Below, one piece after another: positions 45,221 to 53,073 of a DNA stretch of 64,000 bases. Within the stretch, counting starts at the first letter, position 1. Every line of letters starts with the position of its first letter. Position numbers and translations under genes: made by a program. Under the pieces are notes generated by a model. The model was not told where the DNA came from, ran no database searches, and saw nothing but the letters and a program-made list of their open reading frames with translations. The DNA is from Pseudomonas fluorescens (GTDB lineage Bacteria; Pseudomonadota; Gammaproteobacteria; Pseudomonadales; Pseudomonadaceae), in the NCBI RefSeq assembly GCF_902497785.1, contig NZ_CABVHK010000023.1, positions 1-64,000 on the forward strand. Direction: 5' to 3'.

Positions 45221-45775
45221 TTAAGAGTTATCCGCCTCGGGCGCACGGAAGGCCTTACTGTAGTAACCGGACGGGTCGAAACAGCAAACGTGCTTCTTGC
45301 CGGAGGCGAGCATGTCGCAGGCATCACTGATTCGTTTTGCACGGGTCTTGAGTTGCTTGGCTGAAGTCATCCAGTGAATCCAGTCTACTCGTGCGAGGGT
45401 CGTCGTACTGTTCCAGACTTTACGAGCCTCAGGAGTGGCTTGCAGTGCCTCCTGAAAATCTGCCGGGATGTCAGGCTCGGGTTCCTTTTTCACAGAGGCT
45501 AGCTCCAGCGTAACGATGTCCCCAACCGCCGCGCCTGCGGCTTCGAGTAACTCTCTGCTGACCCGCAGCCAATGGCTCAGCTGACCATCCGGCTCAAGGG
45601 TTGCCTGGAAGTGGTGCGCATTGATTGTGCCTTCAACTGTCGTCCTCCCTCGCCTCGGAAGCTGTTCACTTGCGTCTCCTGGCAGTACCAGAAACGCCCA
45701 CGACGTATCATTACCAGGCTTAGCCGGACGGAGAAGCTTTGCTTCGAATCGGGATTTCACGTTGATTGTTGTCAT
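45221..45775 (-). CDS. DUF1905/YdeI-type protein
   Basis: The 184-residue protein has an N-terminal DUF1905 beta-barrel-like domain (SRFEAKLLRPAKPGNDTSWAFLVLP, then RTTVEGTINAHHFQATLEPDG). It ends with a YdeI/OmpD-associated-type helical domain (DFQEALQATPEARKVWN, then IHWMTSAKQLKTRAKRI). Such proteins are widespread and linked loosely to bacteriocin or peptide resistance. GGAG precedes the ATG at 45775. Confidence 0.75.
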   Translation of the reverse strand: MTTINVKSRFEAKLLRPAKPGNDTSWAFLVLPGDASEQLPRRGRTTVEGTINAHHFQATLEPDGQLSHWLRVSRELLEAAGAAVGDIVTLELASVKKEPEPDIPADFQEALQATPEARKVWNSTTTLARVDWIHWMTSAKQLKTRAKRISDACDMLASGKKHVCCFDPSGYYSKAFRAPEADNS

Positions 45776-46054
45776 TGCAACTTCTCCAACCAATACGCCT
45801 GATGATTCAACTACGGGAAAGATTCAGTGCAGAGGGTCGACGCTACCTATTAGCCACTTGTCTGTCCAGCGGCTGCTATTGGCCGGCTGCTACTCTTCGT
45901 AACTGGTCGTTCTCCAGCAGCCACCTGCTAGCATTGCTACGCCCGGTAATCGACCTGATAACAGAAGTCGCAATCCAGTCTCGCGCAATCTTGTCATTTG
46001 CCAAGGCTTAGGGCAGGGTCGATACCACTGACATCTCTGCCAAAGGAGTCACCC

Positions 46055-47188
46055 ATGTCAAAGCTATATCCCAGTATCGATCCCGAGGGGCTGGTCGAGT
46101 ATTCAGTGGTCTACACCGACCGCTCGCTCAACCACATGTCGCAGTCATTTCAAGGCGTGATGAAGAACATTTCCAAGACCCTGAAACAGGTCTACAACGC
46201 CCAGGCTGTTGCGGTGGTTCCGGGCAGCGGCACCTTTGGCATGGAAGCGGTGGCGCGACAGTTTGCCACCGACCAGCAATGCCTGGTGATACGCAACGGC
46301 TGGTTCAGTTATCGCTGGAGCCAGATCCTTGAGATGGGCAACATTCCGGCGGCCACCACGGTGCTGAAAGCCCGACCGGTCGACACGGGTCGCCAGGCTG
46401 CCTACGCTCCACCTCCTCTGGACGAAGTGCTGGCAGCCATTCAGGCGCAGAAGCCGCAGATTGTCTTCGCCCCCCACGTTGAAACCTCATCAGGGATTAT
46501 CCTGCCCGACGAGTACCTGCGGGCAGTCGGCGACGCCGTGCATGCGGTGGGTGGCCTGTTCGTGCTGGACTGCATCGCCTCGGGCACGCTGTGGGTTGAT
46601 ATGCACAAATGCGCAGTCGACCTGCTGATCAGCGCGCCGCAGAAGGGCTGGAGCGCTTCCCCTTGCTGCGCCCTGGTGATGCTCAGTTCTTTGGCCCTCG
46701 AGCGCATCGAACAGACGCAGAGCAGCAGCTTCGCCTGCGACCTGAAAAAGTGGCTGCAGATCATGCAGGCCTACGAGCAGGGCGGACATGCCTACCATGC
46801 GACCATGCCCAGCGATTCCCTCGCGCGGTTTAACGAAGTGATGAAAGAGACGCAAGCCTACGGTTTCGACAAGGTTCGCGGCGAACAACAGGCCCTGGGC
46901 GATCGGGTGCGCGCCATGTTGACCGGCAAAGGTTTCAAAAGCGTGGCCGCTGTGGGCTTTCAGGCCCCTGGCGTAGTGGTGAGCTACACCGATGATGCCG
47001 ACATCAAGAGCGGTAAGAAATTTGCCAGCCACGGCCTGCAGATCGCCGCCGGAGTGCCGTTGCAATGCGACGAGCCGGCCGACTTCCAGACCTTCCGCAT
47101 CGGTCTGTTCGGCCTGGAAAAGCTGCACAATATCGAGCGCACGGTCAGCACCCTTGAGCAGGCACTGGACGAGGTGATGGATAACTAA
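46055..47188 (+). CDS. Class V PLP aminotransferase (alanine-glyoxylate type)
   Basis: The 377-residue cytoplasmic PLP enzyme of fold type I, class V, has the aldimine-forming Lys197 in LISAPQKGWS. The phosphate-binding region is VPGSGTFGMEAVARQ and the cofactor Asp is in FVLDCIASGTLW. Relatives transfer amino groups from alanine, serine or 2-aminoethylphosphonate to glyoxylate or pyruvate. AAAGGAG precedes the ATG. No pathway partner is adjacent, so the substrate is unresolved. Confidence 0.83.
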   Translation: MSKLYPSIDPEGLVEYSVVYTDRSLNHMSQSFQGVMKNISKTLKQVYNAQAVAVVPGSGTFGMEAVARQFATDQQCLVIRNGWFSYRWSQILEMGNIPAATTVLKARPVDTGRQAAYAPPPLDEVLAAIQAQKPQIVFAPHVETSSGIILPDEYLRAVGDAVHAVGGLFVLDCIASGTLWVDMHKCAVDLLISAPQKGWSASPCCALVMLSSLALERIEQTQSSSFACDLKKWLQIMQAYEQGGHAYHATMPSDSLARFNEVMKETQAYGFDKVRGEQQALGDRVRAMLTGKGFKSVAAVGFQAPGVVVSYTDDADIKSGKKFASHGLQIAAGVPLQCDEPADFQTFRIGLFGLEKLHNIERTVSTLEQALDEVMDN

Positions 47189-47231
47189 GCCCTTGTCGTG
47201 CCGAGGGTAGGGCGACGCTATCGGGCAAGAA

Positions 47232-47287
47232 GTCATATTGACTATTATGGTGTCATTATGACCAATATTGTATTGGGTCATAATGAC
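47232..47287. promoter_or_regulatory. Three GTCAT-x-TGAC palindromes
   Basis: GTCATATTGAC (47232), GTCATTATGAC (47252) and GTCATAATGAC (47277) are near-identical 11-bp palindromes spaced 20 and 25 bp. The last two form a perfect 12-bp inverted repeat (GTCATTATGACC and its complement) around CAATATTG. The stretch is AT-rich and lies 100-156 bp before the gene at 47388, as expected for an operator array. Confidence 0.6.
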
Positions 47288-47387
47288 TATTTAGCTTCAT
47301 AAGTATTTGATATTAAGCATTAAAAAATATTGGCCCGTTTTGTGTATTGGTTAGCGAACTTAATGCCAACCTCAAAGGGACAATGTC

Positions 47388-47738
47388 ATGACTCGTTCAA
47401 TCGCGCTCGGTTTTACCCTGTGTGCACTGCTGTCTCCGCTATGCCAGGCAGACCAGATAATCCGTGAAGTCCCCGACACAACCGCTGGCAAGGGTTTCGG
47501 CGCCTTGACCGGAATGATGGTTGGCGCGGCAGGCGGCCCGATTGGTGCACTCGTCGGCGCAGCGGGCGGTTTTTTCGCCGGCAGTGCGGTGCAGACAGGC
47601 ATTGGCAAGTCTGAAACCGCTTATGAAGTGAAAAACGCGCATGGCGAAATCAGTACGGTGCGCTCACCCAATGCGACTTTTGAAGTCGGGCAACAGGTTA
47701 CGCGCCAAGGTGTGCGACTGGTGGCATCTGAGGAGTAA
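47388..47738 (+). CDS. Exported glycine-zipper protein
   Basis: The 116-residue protein has a Sec signal peptide (SIALGFTLCALLSPLCQA). A glycine-zipper segment, GALTGMMVGAAGGPIGALVGAAGGFFAG, is typical of small outer-membrane or 17-kDa-antigen-like proteins. The C-terminal part is a short beta domain (AYEVKNAHGEISTVRSPN). No lipobox is at the cleavage site. AAAGGGA precedes the ATG. It is preceded by the palindrome array at 47232. Confidence 0.75.
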   Translation: MTRSIALGFTLCALLSPLCQADQIIREVPDTTAGKGFGALTGMMVGAAGGPIGALVGAAGGFFAGSAVQTGIGKSETAYEVKNAHGEISTVRSPNATFEVGQQVTRQGVRLVASEE

Positions 47739-47891
47739 GGAGCAGAAACAGTTTCATCTGATTAATTGAACTCCTTTTTATCATCGGACCGACCCCGCGC
47801 AGCTGCTGCAAGCGAACGGCCGTTGGCTCACTTGCCACGCGCGCCAACGGTCATTGGGGTCCCATGTTCAAAGTGAAAAGCTTCGCGGGGC

Positions 47892-48710
47892 TTAAGTCAG
47901 CCGCGCGAGTAATTCAAGGGTTTTACTCAGTGCCATCTGTGCCCGGTCCAGCCCACTCACGCCCTGTTTCAGCAGTTGCGCGGTGGGAATCTCCAGACTC
48001 AAAGGAATGTTAGCCGGCAGACACCGCAACAGCCCTGGCAGATCACATTCGCCATCGCCTGGAAAACGCCGTTCATTACGCGCCTGCCGTAAGATCTCGG
48101 CCATGTCTGCAGGCCTGGGACCCGCTACGTCACACAACTGCGCATACCGTAACCGCGAGGGGGAAACCCTGGCCAGATCTTCCAGCCGTGACCCAGAGCG
48201 ATCGAAGTGAAACGCGTCGACCAGCACTGCTGCGTTTTCACGTCCGGCCTTTTCAACGATGCGCACGGCTTGCTGCAGATCACGCGCGTCGGTCCAGGGC
48301 ATGAACTCCAAGTGCGGATGCAGCCCGTAAGGCGCCGACAGATCACATAGCCGGGCAAAGTTTTCTGTCAGCCGCTCCTCGTCAGGATCGTTACCCGCCA
48401 CCAGTAGCTCACTGGCACCGAATTCAGCTCCCACTGCCAGCACCCGCTCGAAATCACCCACAACGGTGTCCGGTTTAAGCCGCAGGATTTCAACATCCAG
48501 GACACGAATGCCGGTATCGCGCAGACGTGCCAGGGTCTGGCGTCGGAGATCGTCATCGGTCACCAACGCAAAATGGTGTTCCTCTGGCGTTGCCGGCACC
48601 AGGCGCAAGCCGACATGACTGTAACCGGCCCGCGCCGCAACCTCGACCATGTCTGGCGGTGACAACTCCAACACAGTCAGACTGGCAAGGGAAAAAATCC
48701 GTTCACTCAT
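47892..48710 (-). CDS. Sugar phosphate isomerase/epimerase-like TIM barrel
   Basis: The 272-residue protein of the xylose-isomerase-like TIM-barrel superfamily has SPPDMVEVAARAGYSHVGLRL, VLDVEILRL, LHPHLEFMPWTD, VDAFHFDRSG and PGDGECDLPGLLRCL. The Glu, Asp and His residues on the strands are the usual metal ligands. Relatives act as inosose dehydratases or hydroxypyruvate isomerases. It starts 2 nt after the dehydrogenase gene stop, behind GAGGA; the two form one operon. Confidence 0.83.
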   Translation of the reverse strand: MSERIFSLASLTVLELSPPDMVEVAARAGYSHVGLRLVPATPEEHHFALVTDDDLRRQTLARLRDTGIRVLDVEILRLKPDTVVGDFERVLAVGAEFGASELLVAGNDPDEERLTENFARLCDLSAPYGLHPHLEFMPWTDARDLQQAVRIVEKAGRENAAVLVDAFHFDRSGSRLEDLARVSPSRLRYAQLCDVAGPRPADMAEILRQARNERRFPGDGECDLPGLLRCLPANIPLSLEIPTAQLLKQGVSGLDRAQMALSKTLELLARLT

Positions 48711-48712
48711 GG

Positions 48713-49768
48713 TCAATCCTCGATCAAGGCGGGTGCGCAGGCGCGCCCGGTTTCAGCGGCTTGGCGAATGGCTTCGACCAGCGCCAGGGTGCGGGCTGCA
48801 TCGGCGGCGCAGACCAGCGGTTGAACCTCTCCACGCGCAACGCGCACGAAGTGTTGCAACTGCAAGCGCAGCGCTTGATCGTTACTGCAAGGCTCGTCAG
48901 TCGGCACCAAGGGTTGATGCCATCCACCGTCCGCTTGCGTGTAGTGCCAGCGTTTGAGCTGCGGGATGCTCAGCGCCCCCGCAGTGCCCGCCAGCAAATA
49001 GCACGGTTGGTCGGCCTGGCGTGGATAGACCGGGTTCTCCCCGGAGCCCAGCTCCCAGCTCCAGGGTGCCGCCACCGCATCGGACCCGGTCAGACTGCCC
49101 AGCGCACCGTTGTCGAATTGCAGCACCACGGCGACGCAATCCTCGTTGGCAAACCCACGCACGGCGTTACTGGTGATGGCCTGCACCTGGCGAACTTCGC
49201 CGCACAGATGCCTGAGCAAATCGAGATCATGGATCAGGTTTGTCAACAACATGCCCGCACCGGGCTCGCGGCGCCAGGCGGTCTCGAAGTAACTATCGGG
49301 TTTGCGCAGTTGCCAGAGCGCGGTCACGGTGCTCAACCGGCCCAACGCGCCGCTGTGCACAAGTTCATGGGCGCGCACGATCAAGGGGTTGTGGCGTCGA
49401 TGATGGCCGACCAACACCGCAACGCCGCTCGACTTCGAGGCAGTCACCAGCTCACGAACCTCATCCAGGTGCACGCCCACCGGCTTTTCCAGCAACACCG
49501 GGACGCCGGCAGCCAGACAATCGAGCGCGGTGCTGACGTGCAGCGCATTCGGGTTGGCGATGATGACGGCCGCAGGCTTTGCCTGCTCCAGCATCTGACG
49601 ATGATCGGCGAAATATTGCACCCCCCACTCCTTCGCGAGACCCGGCGCTTGCGGGCCGGGGTCGGCCACCGCACACAAGGTCGCCTCAGTCAGGGTTTTG
49701 AGATGCTGGTAATGCTGCTGGCCCATGGTGCCAGCACCGATAAGGGCTATTCGAAGGGGCAAACTCAT
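48713..49768 (-). CDS. Gfo/Idh/MocA-family dehydrogenase
   Basis: The 351-residue NAD(P)-dependent oxidoreductase has an N-terminal Rossmann domain (IALIGAGTMGQQHYQHL), the family EKP motif in VPVLLEKPVGV with its catalytic Lys, and a C-terminal alpha/beta domain with LLTNLIHDLDLLRHL. It oxidises a sugar, inositol or similar cyclic polyol. AGAGGA precedes the ATG. It is divergent from the flavoprotein gene at 50028 and shares operator-like sequences with it. Confidence 0.85.
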   Translation of the reverse strand: MSLPLRIALIGAGTMGQQHYQHLKTLTEATLCAVADPGPQAPGLAKEWGVQYFADHRQMLEQAKPAAVIIANPNALHVSTALDCLAAGVPVLLEKPVGVHLDEVRELVTASKSSGVAVLVGHHRRHNPLIVRAHELVHSGALGRLSTVTALWQLRKPDSYFETAWRREPGAGMLLTNLIHDLDLLRHLCGEVRQVQAITSNAVRGFANEDCVAVVLQFDNGALGSLTGSDAVAAPWSWELGSGENPVYPRQADQPCYLLAGTAGALSIPQLKRWHYTQADGGWHQPLVPTDEPCSNDQALRLQLQHFVRVARGEVQPLVCAADAARTLALVEAIRQAAETGRACAPALIED

Positions 49769-49798
49769 GCAGCGGTCCTCTTGTGATTATTGTTTGAA

Positions 49799-50002
49799 GT
49801 TGAATTCCAACAATTTAGAACCTGATTCCAGTTTCTGACACAAGCGTGCTTTGAAAGTGTTCGAACAGCGCACAACTTTGTAGGCTCTTCGCGAGCAAGC
49901 CCGGACTCACAAAGGATTTTGGCTGTCCGATAACCGCCCATTTTACGCACCGGCGACTTGCCGCTTCATTCCGGCTTGCTATATTTTTCGGAATCAAATT
50001 CC
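49799..50002. promoter_or_regulatory. Repeated GGAATC..TTCC operator-like motifs in divergent promoter
   Basis: Three related sequences lie in this divergent spacer: the palindrome-like GTTGAATTCCAAC at 49799, AGAACCTGATTCC at 49818 (complement GGAATCAGGTTCT) and GGAATCAAATTCC at 49990. The last two share GGAATCA..TTC. One group is next to each start codon, so one regulator may act on both operons. A degenerate REP half (CTTCGCGAGCAAGCCCG) is at about 49888. Confidence 0.45.
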
Positions 50003-50027
50003 AAAATCACAAGAACCGGAGCTAATC

Positions 50028-51776
50028 ATGCCTGCCGTACCGAACTGCCTCCCCGACATCGACTGCGATGTGCTGATTGTCGGCTCCGGTGCGGCCGGCC
50101 TTGCAACAGCCGTAACGGCGGCATGGCATGGCCTGAAAGTGATAGTGGTGGAAAAAGATTCGGTTCTGGGCGGCGCCACCGCCTGGTCCGGTGGCTGGGC
50201 GTGGGTGCCGTGTAATCCTCTGGCCCGACGGGCCGGCATCGTTGAAGACGTTGAAGAACCGCGCACTTACTTGAAACACGAACTGGGCGATCAGTACGAC
50301 CCGCCGATGATCGATGCCTTCCTTGAGGCCGCACCGCGCATGGTGGCGTTCTTCGAACAGCACACCTCGCTGCAATTCGCCGACGGCAACGCGATTGCCG
50401 ACATTCATGGCGACACGCCGGGCGCCGGTACCGGCGGGCGTTCGGTGATCGCCGCGCCCTATGACGCGCGCAAGGTCGGCAAGCTGCTCAAGCGTCTGCG
50501 CAAAACTATGCGCGAAACAGCCTTCATGGGCATGCCGATCATGGCGGGCGCAGACCTTACCGCGTTTCTCAACCTGACCCGCTCGTGGTCGGCGGCCTGG
50601 CACGTTACACGGCGATTCACTCGCCATTTGCTCGACCTCGCCGTGCATGGTCGGGCGATGCAATTGGTCAATGGCGTGGCGCTGGTAGCGCGCCTGGCGA
50701 AATCCGCTGACGATCTTGGCGTGCTGCTGTGGGAGTCGGCACCGGTGACCGAGTTGTTGCGCGAGAACAATCAGGTCCAAGGCGCGGTGGTTCGCACCGC
50801 CAAAGGTTCGATTCGCATCAAGGCTCGCAGGGCCGTGGTGCTCGCGGCCGGCGGTTTCGCCAATGACATCGAACGGCGCAAGGCCCTGTTCCCCCGCACA
50901 CCGACCGGACACGAACATTTGGCACTGCCGCCCCTCGGCGTGTCTGGCGATGGCCTGCGGCTGGGTGAGAGCGCCGGCGCCCGAGTCGACACCCACCAGG
51001 TATCGCCTGTGGCCTGGGCTCCGGTTTCACGAGTGCCACACCGCGATGGCAGTAGCGGCCACTTTCCGCACATCATCGAGCGCGGCAAGCCGGGGATCAT
51101 TGGCGTGCTGAGCAACGGTCAGCGCTTCGTCAACGAAGCCAACGGCTACTACGACTATGTGACGGCCATGGTCGCCTGCTCCCCGCCCGGCGAAGCAGTG
51201 GCCTCGTGGCTTATCTGCACTCATGCTTTTCAGCGACGTTACGGTCTGGGTATTTCTCGGCCGTTTCCGGTACCGCTGTCATCCTTTATCCGCAGCGGTT
51301 ATCTGAAAAGCGGCAAGTCGCTGGAGGAATTGGCACAGGCTTGCGGCATTGATCCAGTTGGCTTGAGCACCACCATGGCGGACTACAACCGCCACGCGCG
51401 CGATGGTCAGGACCCGCAGTTCGGCCGAGGCTCAACGCCCTACAACCGCAAGCAGGGTGATGCGCTACAGCAACCCAACCCCTGCGTCGCGCCGATCGAA
51501 CAAGGGCCGTTCTATGCCGTGAAAGTCGAACCGGGTTGTTTCGGCACCTTTGCCGGGCTGAAGGTCAATCAACACGCACAAGTCCTCGACGACTCGGGTC
51601 AGGCCATCACCGGCCTGTATGCGGCGGGAGGCGACATGGCCAGCATCATGGGCGGCCATTACCCAGCGGGTGGCATCAACCTGGGGCCAGCGCTGACGTT
51701 TGGCTACATCGCCGCGCGCCATATCGCCGGCATCACTGCTTATGAAAAGGAGATCGATCATGACGCACATCGTTAA
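50028..51776 (+). CDS. FAD-dependent dehydrogenase (ketosteroid dehydrogenase/fumarate reductase-like), copy 1
   Basis: The 582-residue flavoprotein has an N-terminal dinucleotide motif (VLIVGSGAAGLATAVTAA), VVEKDSVLGGATAWSGGWAW and RRAVVLAAGGFAND. The C-terminal FAD loop is GLYAAGGDMASIMGGHYPAGGINLGPALTFGYIAA. This is the 3-ketosteroid-delta1-dehydrogenase/fumarate-reductase flavoprotein layout; such enzymes introduce or remove a C=C bond next to a carbonyl. There is no signal peptide. It overlaps the aldo/keto reductase gene by 17 nt. Two paralogs lie on the other strand at 53057 and 55232. Confidence 0.87.
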   Translation: MPAVPNCLPDIDCDVLIVGSGAAGLATAVTAAWHGLKVIVVEKDSVLGGATAWSGGWAWVPCNPLARRAGIVEDVEEPRTYLKHELGDQYDPPMIDAFLEAAPRMVAFFEQHTSLQFADGNAIADIHGDTPGAGTGGRSVIAAPYDARKVGKLLKRLRKTMRETAFMGMPIMAGADLTAFLNLTRSWSAAWHVTRRFTRHLLDLAVHGRAMQLVNGVALVARLAKSADDLGVLLWESAPVTELLRENNQVQGAVVRTAKGSIRIKARRAVVLAAGGFANDIERRKALFPRTPTGHEHLALPPLGVSGDGLRLGESAGARVDTHQVSPVAWAPVSRVPHRDGSSGHFPHIIERGKPGIIGVLSNGQRFVNEANGYYDYVTAMVACSPPGEAVASWLICTHAFQRRYGLGISRPFPVPLSSFIRSGYLKSGKSLEELAQACGIDPVGLSTTMADYNRHARDGQDPQFGRGSTPYNRKQGDALQQPNPCVAPIEQGPFYAVKVEPGCFGTFAGLKVNQHAQVLDDSGQAITGLYAAGGDMASIMGGHYPAGGINLGPALTFGYIAARHIAGITAYEKEIDHDAHR

Positions 51777-52593
51777 TGCTCAGGGTTTGAACATGCCCAA
51801 GCTCGGCCTCGGTACCTGGCCGATGCTCGGTGAAGCGTGCACACGAGCCGTGGAGCAGGCCCTCGCGCTAGGTTATCGACACATCGATACCGCTGCGGCC
51901 TACAACAATGAGGACGCTGTCGGTCAGGCCCTGGTGAACAGCCCGACACCCCGCGAACACGTCCATGTCACCAGCAAAGTCTGGTGGGACCAGCTGCAAC
52001 CCGACGCCATGCGCCATTCCATGGACCGCAGCCTCAAGGCTTTACACAGCGATTACGTCGACCTCTTCATGATCCATTGGCCCAGCACCGATTGGGACTT
52101 GCCGAGTACGATCGAAACCCTGGTGTCCTTAAAGGAGCAGGGGCTGGCGCGCAATATCGGCGTGGCGAATTTCCCGCTGCCCCTGCTGCGCACGGTAGTC
52201 GAGGAACTGGGCACGCCGCTGTCAGCCATTCAGGTCGAGTACCACGTGCTACTCGGCCAAAACGCACTGCTGGACTACGCCCGTCAACACGATCTGGCAC
52301 TGACGGCCTATTCGCCGCTGGCACGCAACAAGGTGTCGGATGTTCCGGTTATCCAGCACATCGCCGCCAAACACGGGGTACTGCCGACCCAGGTCGCACT
52401 TAAATGGTTGTTGGATCAATCGAACGTGGCGGCTATCCCCAAGGCCAGCAGCGAGGCCAACCAACGGGCCAATCTGGCAGCGCTCTCCGTCAACCTGGAT
52501 GATCAGGATCGCGCGCTGATCGCCGGCCTGTCCAAACGCGAGCGTCAAGTCAGTCCGGACTTTGCGCCGGTGTGGGACGCGTTCGATCGATAA
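51760..52593 (+). CDS. Aldo/keto reductase
   Basis: The 277-residue NADPH-dependent reductase has the AKR catalytic set: Asp and Tyr in GYRHIDTAAAYNNE, Lys in HVTSKVWW and His in DLFMIHWPS. The cofactor-binding end has AIPKASSEANQRANLAAL. It acts in the cytoplasm on carbonyls, plausibly interconverting keto and hydroxy intermediates with the overlapping flavoprotein. The ATG at 51760 follows AAGGAG. Confidence 0.88.
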   Translation: MTHIVNAQGLNMPKLGLGTWPMLGEACTRAVEQALALGYRHIDTAAAYNNEDAVGQALVNSPTPREHVHVTSKVWWDQLQPDAMRHSMDRSLKALHSDYVDLFMIHWPSTDWDLPSTIETLVSLKEQGLARNIGVANFPLPLLRTVVEELGTPLSAIQVEYHVLLGQNALLDYARQHDLALTAYSPLARNKVSDVPVIQHIAAKHGVLPTQVALKWLLDQSNVAAIPKASSEANQRANLAALSVNLDDQDRALIAGLSKRERQVSPDFAPVWDAFDR

Positions 52594-52680
52594 CCGCGAA
52601 AGAGCCACTCTGCAGGGGGGCGGCCATAAAACGCTCCCTCTCAACCGGGTTCTCAGGATCTGGGCATTGCCATTTATGTG

Positions 52681-53073
52681 CTAGAAAAAATCAGCTATCA
52701 CGAGCGTATTTTCCGTCGCAAAAATTGACTCGTATATGGCTTCATGTGGGACTTCACGAGCTAACCAAGCGCTCGCGTTATAGACACGCGCCTTGTCGAA
52801 AAACGACAGGTGCATCCCGTCTCCACACTCAAACAGTTTGAATTGTTGCTCCTCCATTTCGGCACAAAGGTCGTCGAATAGCGCTGGGTCTCTTTTTGAC
52901 AGTGCGACTACGATTTCGGCCCTGTTCAGGCCGGCTTCACTGGCTGCCCACAATACGATACGAGTTGCTACGTCCATTTTTTTGCTTGGGATGCCAGCGT
53001 CCAATGCATGTTGGACATCGGGGTAGCTGGAGGCCAAGCGTGAAGGCATTGCCTTTCTACTGATATGTCTCAT
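52681..53073 (-). CDS. Hypothetical protein overlapping a flavoprotein gene
   Basis: I recognise no domain in this 130-residue protein. The centre is helical with Asp, Glu and Lys (KKMDVATRIVLWAASEAGLN, then RDPALFDDLCAEMEEQQFKLFE). It is predicted soluble. GGGAG precedes the ATG at 53073, and its first 17 nt overlap the end of the upstream flavoprotein gene, so it is the last gene of that operon. Codon use looks less typical than in its neighbours. Confidence 0.6.
   Translation of the reverse strand: MRHISRKAMPSRLASSYPDVQHALDAGIPSKKMDVATRIVLWAASEAGLNRAEIVVALSKRDPALFDDLCAEMEEQQFKLFECGDGMHLSFFDKARVYNASAWLAREVPHEAIYESIFATENTLVIADFF

Noticed and set aside
46055..47188. Phosphonate catabolism (2-aminoethylphosphonate aminotransferase)
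   Set aside because: The class V fold fits, but no phosphonatase or phosphonate transporter gene is adjacent, so the narrower name is not supported.
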